Source: Actinoplanes lobatus | GTDB taxonomy: Bacteria > Actinomycetota > Actinomycetes > Mycobacteriales > Micromonosporaceae | Reading direction: 5' to 3' | DNA length: 64,000 bases | Assembly: GCF_014205215.1 (NCBI RefSeq) | Contig: NZ_JACHNC010000001.1 | Span: 4,159,001 to 4,223,000 of the forward strand | Part shown: piece by piece, positions 62,205 to 64,000 of the stretch | Layout of the letters: the number at the start of each line of letters is the position of its first letter | Position numbering within the stretch: the first letter of the stretch is position 1 | Position numbers and translations under genes: made by a program | The notes under the pieces: generated by a model | What the model was told of the DNA's origin: nothing | What the model saw: the letters and a program-made list of their open reading frames with translations, nothing else | Database searches by the model: none

Positions 62205-64000
62205 CGCCCAGGGCGGTGCGTACGGTGTTGACCAGCTTCTCCCGGTCGAATGGCTTGGCCAGGATCGTCGAGCCCGGCTCCAGGTTGTTGCCCTGCTCGT
62301 CGAAGAGCGAGTCGGCGTACCCGGAGACGAAGACGACGCAGAGGCCGGGCCGTCGTCCGGCGGCGATGCGGGCCAGTTGGCGGCCGTTCATGCCGGGCAT
62401 CACCACGTCGGTGACCAGGGCCGCCACCTCGCCGCCGTGCCGTTCCAGCAGGCGCAGTGCCTCGCCGGCGTCGGGCGCGGTGAGCACCCGGTATCCGGCG
62501 CCGCTGAGGATCCGGGCGGTCACCTGGAGCACCGCCTCCTCGTCGTCGACCAGCAGCAGCGTCTCGCCGCCGGCCGGATCCTGCGGTGCGGTCTTCGGCG
62601 GCGGGGCCGCCGGGATCATGCCGGCCATGGCGGGCAGGGTGAAGGTGGCGGTGGTGCCCTGCCCGACCCGGGATTCGATGGTGAGCTGGCCGCCGGCCTG
62701 GCTGACGATGCCGTGCGCCGTGGACAGGCCCAGCCCGACCGTGCCGGTGGTCGACTTGGTGCTGAAGAACGGCTCGCAGCAGCGTTCGAGGACGTCGGAG
62801 TCCATGCCGGTGCCGGTGTCGCGGACCTCGACCGCCGCCCGGTCGTCCTGCGCCGACGTGGTGATCGTGACGGCGCCGCCCTCCGGCATCGCTTCGGCGC
62901 TGTTGCGGACCAGGTTGCGCAGGACCTGGGTGAGCTGTGCCGCGTCGGCTTTGACGGTGGGCAGTCCGGTGCCGAGGTTCAGCCGCAGGACGGTGCCCGG
63001 TCCGGCGGCGGCCCGCAGTGACGTCTCGCATTCGCGCAGCAGCGCGTTCATGTCGAGGGCGGTGGGCTGGTTGACCTCGCGGCGGCCGAAGGCGAGCAGT
63101 TGCTGGGTGAGGCCTTGGGCGCGTTCGCCGCCTTTGACGACCTGGGCCAGGTCGTCGATCAGGCTTTCCGCGGTGTCCGCCGGGATGCGGCCGTCGTCGC
63201 GGCCGTCGTTGATCGACTCGATGGCGAGGTTCACGTAGCCGAGGATCGCGCCGAGGATGTTGTTGAAGTCGTGTGCCGTGCCGCCGGCCATCCGGCGCAG
63301 GGCGTGCAGGCGTTCGGCGTCGCGGGTCCGGGTCTCGTCCTGCCGCCGCTCGGTCTCCTCCCGCAGCCGCTCCTCGGCCTGGGCCACGTCGGTGACGTCG
63401 TCGACCATCAGCACGCCGCCGGTCAGGCCGTCGTCCCCGTCGTGGATCTGCCGCAGGTGCACCCGCAGCGAGAGGATCTCGCCGTCCGGCCGGGTGATCC
63501 GGTGGGTGAACCGCAGTTCGGTGTCGGGACCCGCGCCGTGCAGCAGTTCCAGGGCGGCGTTCTGCGCGGGCCGGTCCAGGCAGGCCAGCCAGCCCTGCCC
63601 GAGGAGACGGTCCATCGGGGTCTGGAGGATTTCGGCGAAACGCGGGTTCACGTAGTCGGCGTGGCCGTGCCGGTCGATGATGCCGATGCCGACGGGGGAG
63701 GCCACCGCCATCGCCTCGAACCGGCGTTCGGTGTCGTGCAGCGCCCGTACCTTCTCGATGAGTTTGGCGTTGACCGCGTGCAGATGGGCCTGGGTGAAGT
63801 CCTCGCCCGTGTCGAGGTCGACGGTGACCGGCCCGGCGGCCAGCGCGGATTCGATCGCGTCGAGCAGGGTGCCCGGTTCTTCGGAGCGCAGCACCACCTG
63901 GCTCACGCCGCAGGCCTCGGCCAGCGGCCGGGTCTCCGGTTCCAGGTAGTTGGCGGTGTAGAAGATGACCGGTGCGGAGGCGGCCTCCCGGTCCGGGTCG
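62185..64000 (-). CDS. Hybrid receiver-PAS-histidine kinase-receiver protein, partial (N-terminus off the right edge)
   Basis: Visible part 605 residues. The frame stays open to base 64000: before the GTG at 63906 it reads APVIFYTANYLEPETRPLAE and ACGVSQVVLR, the end of an N-terminal receiver domain, so the gene extends beyond the window and the GTG is not its start. Then PAS (VASPVGIGIIDRHGHADYVN), HisKA (GGTAHDFNNILGAILGYVN, phosphoacceptor His), HATPase (LRNLVRNSAEAMPEGG, DTGTGM, VGLGLSTAHGIV) and a C-terminal receiver with LLLVDDEEAVL, phosphoacceptor Asp in LVTDVVMPGMNG, and Lys in ILAKPF. Cytosolic. This is the NtrB-like hybrid kinase class; no partner gene is visible. Confidence 0.93.
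   Translation of the reverse strand, partial: DPDREAASAPVIFYTANYLEPETRPLAEACGVSQVVLRSEEPGTLLDAIESALAAGPVTVDLDTGEDFTQAHLHAVNAKLIEKVRALHDTERRFEAMAVASPVGIGIIDRHGHADYVNPRFAEILQTPMDRLLGQGWLACLDRPAQNAALELLHGAGPDTELRFTHRITRPDGEILSLRVHLRQIHDGDDGLTGGVLMVDDVTDVAQAEERLREETERRQDETRTRDAERLHALRRMAGGTAHDFNNILGAILGYVNLAIESINDGRDDGRIPADTAESLIDDLAQVVKGGERAQGLTQQLLAFGRREVNQPTALDMNALLRECETSLRAAAGPGTVLRLNLGTGLPTVKADAAQLTQVLRNLVRNSAEAMPEGGAVTITTSAQDDRAAVEVRDTGTGMDSDVLERCCEPFFSTKSTTGTVGLGLSTAHGIVSQAGGQLTIESRVGQGTTATFTLPAMAGMIPAAPPPKTAPQDPAGGETLLLVDDEEAVLQVTARILSGAGYRVLTAPDAGEALRLLERHGGEVAALVTDVVMPGMNGRQLARIAAGRRPGLCVVFVSGYADSLFDEQGNNLEPGSTILAKPFDREKLVNTVRTALGAGVSSS

Overview
The window reads as chromosomal DNA of a high-GC actinomycete, most likely a member of the Micromonosporaceae (Actinoplanes-like). 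The grounds are the very high G+C, frequent GTG/TTG starts, ATGA/GTGA stop-start overlaps, an AfsR/SARP-type regulator, a WXG100/YbaB cassette and several apparently leaderless genes with a TANNNT box 6-8 nt before the start codon. The lineage is inferred from style, not from a marker gene; no rRNA or tRNA gene was seen.

0-11 kb: a partial short-chain dehydrogenase, a DUF1444-like protein, then a solitary IscB nuclease (RuvC plus HNH) with a structured upstream leader that looks like its omega RNA (HEARO RNA), lying directly before a YdeP/FdhF-type molybdopterin oxidoreductase. A GT2 glycosyltransferase, a P-loop kinase, an ECF sigma factor with a coupled membrane partner and a polytopic glycosyltransferase follow.

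11-24 kb: a four-gene operon joins an SsuD-like flavin monooxygenase to a sugar-type ABC importer without an ATPase, which suggests sulfonated-sugar use. Then come a secreted subtilase, a GAF histidine kinase, a PLP aminotransferase, a secreted cupin, a large PAS/GAF kinase and an NmrA-like reductase.

24-36.7 kb: a voltage-gated-type ion channel, an AbiL-like defence pair (AAA ATPase plus RloB-like protein), a GNAT enzyme, a VTC-DUF4956-CotH operon, a CtpE-like P-type ATPase and a large SARP/NB-ARC/TPR regulator.

36.7-40.4 kb: the most unusual locus. Divergent from the SARP regulator, across a perfect 11-bp-arm palindrome, is a compact operon: a 72-aa peptide with eight cysteines in its C-terminal 49 residues, a MauE/DoxX-like membrane redox protein, a membrane-anchored CPPC thioredoxin-like protein, an ABC exporter and an S26 signal peptidase. 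This reads as a dedicated system that oxidises, exports and trims a disulfide-rich peptide.

40.4-59.5 kb: surface-glycan glycosyltransferases and a methyltransferase-like protein; an SGNH lipoprotein; a SelW-like protein; a Ca2+/H+ antiporter; an UPF0718/TIGR03943 membrane pair; a PepSY/CopC/YcnI metal locus; a TauE/SafE exporter; the WXG100/YbaB cassette; a lipid kinase and a cytochrome P450. 59.5-62.2 kb is a decayed, repeat-rich region (10-, 31- and 37-bp tandem repeats, an IS110 transposase fossil). The window closes inside a receiver-PAS-histidine kinase-receiver hybrid protein.

Start codons were chosen by ribosome-binding sites, overlaps and family lengths; all functional calls come from reading motifs, without database searches.
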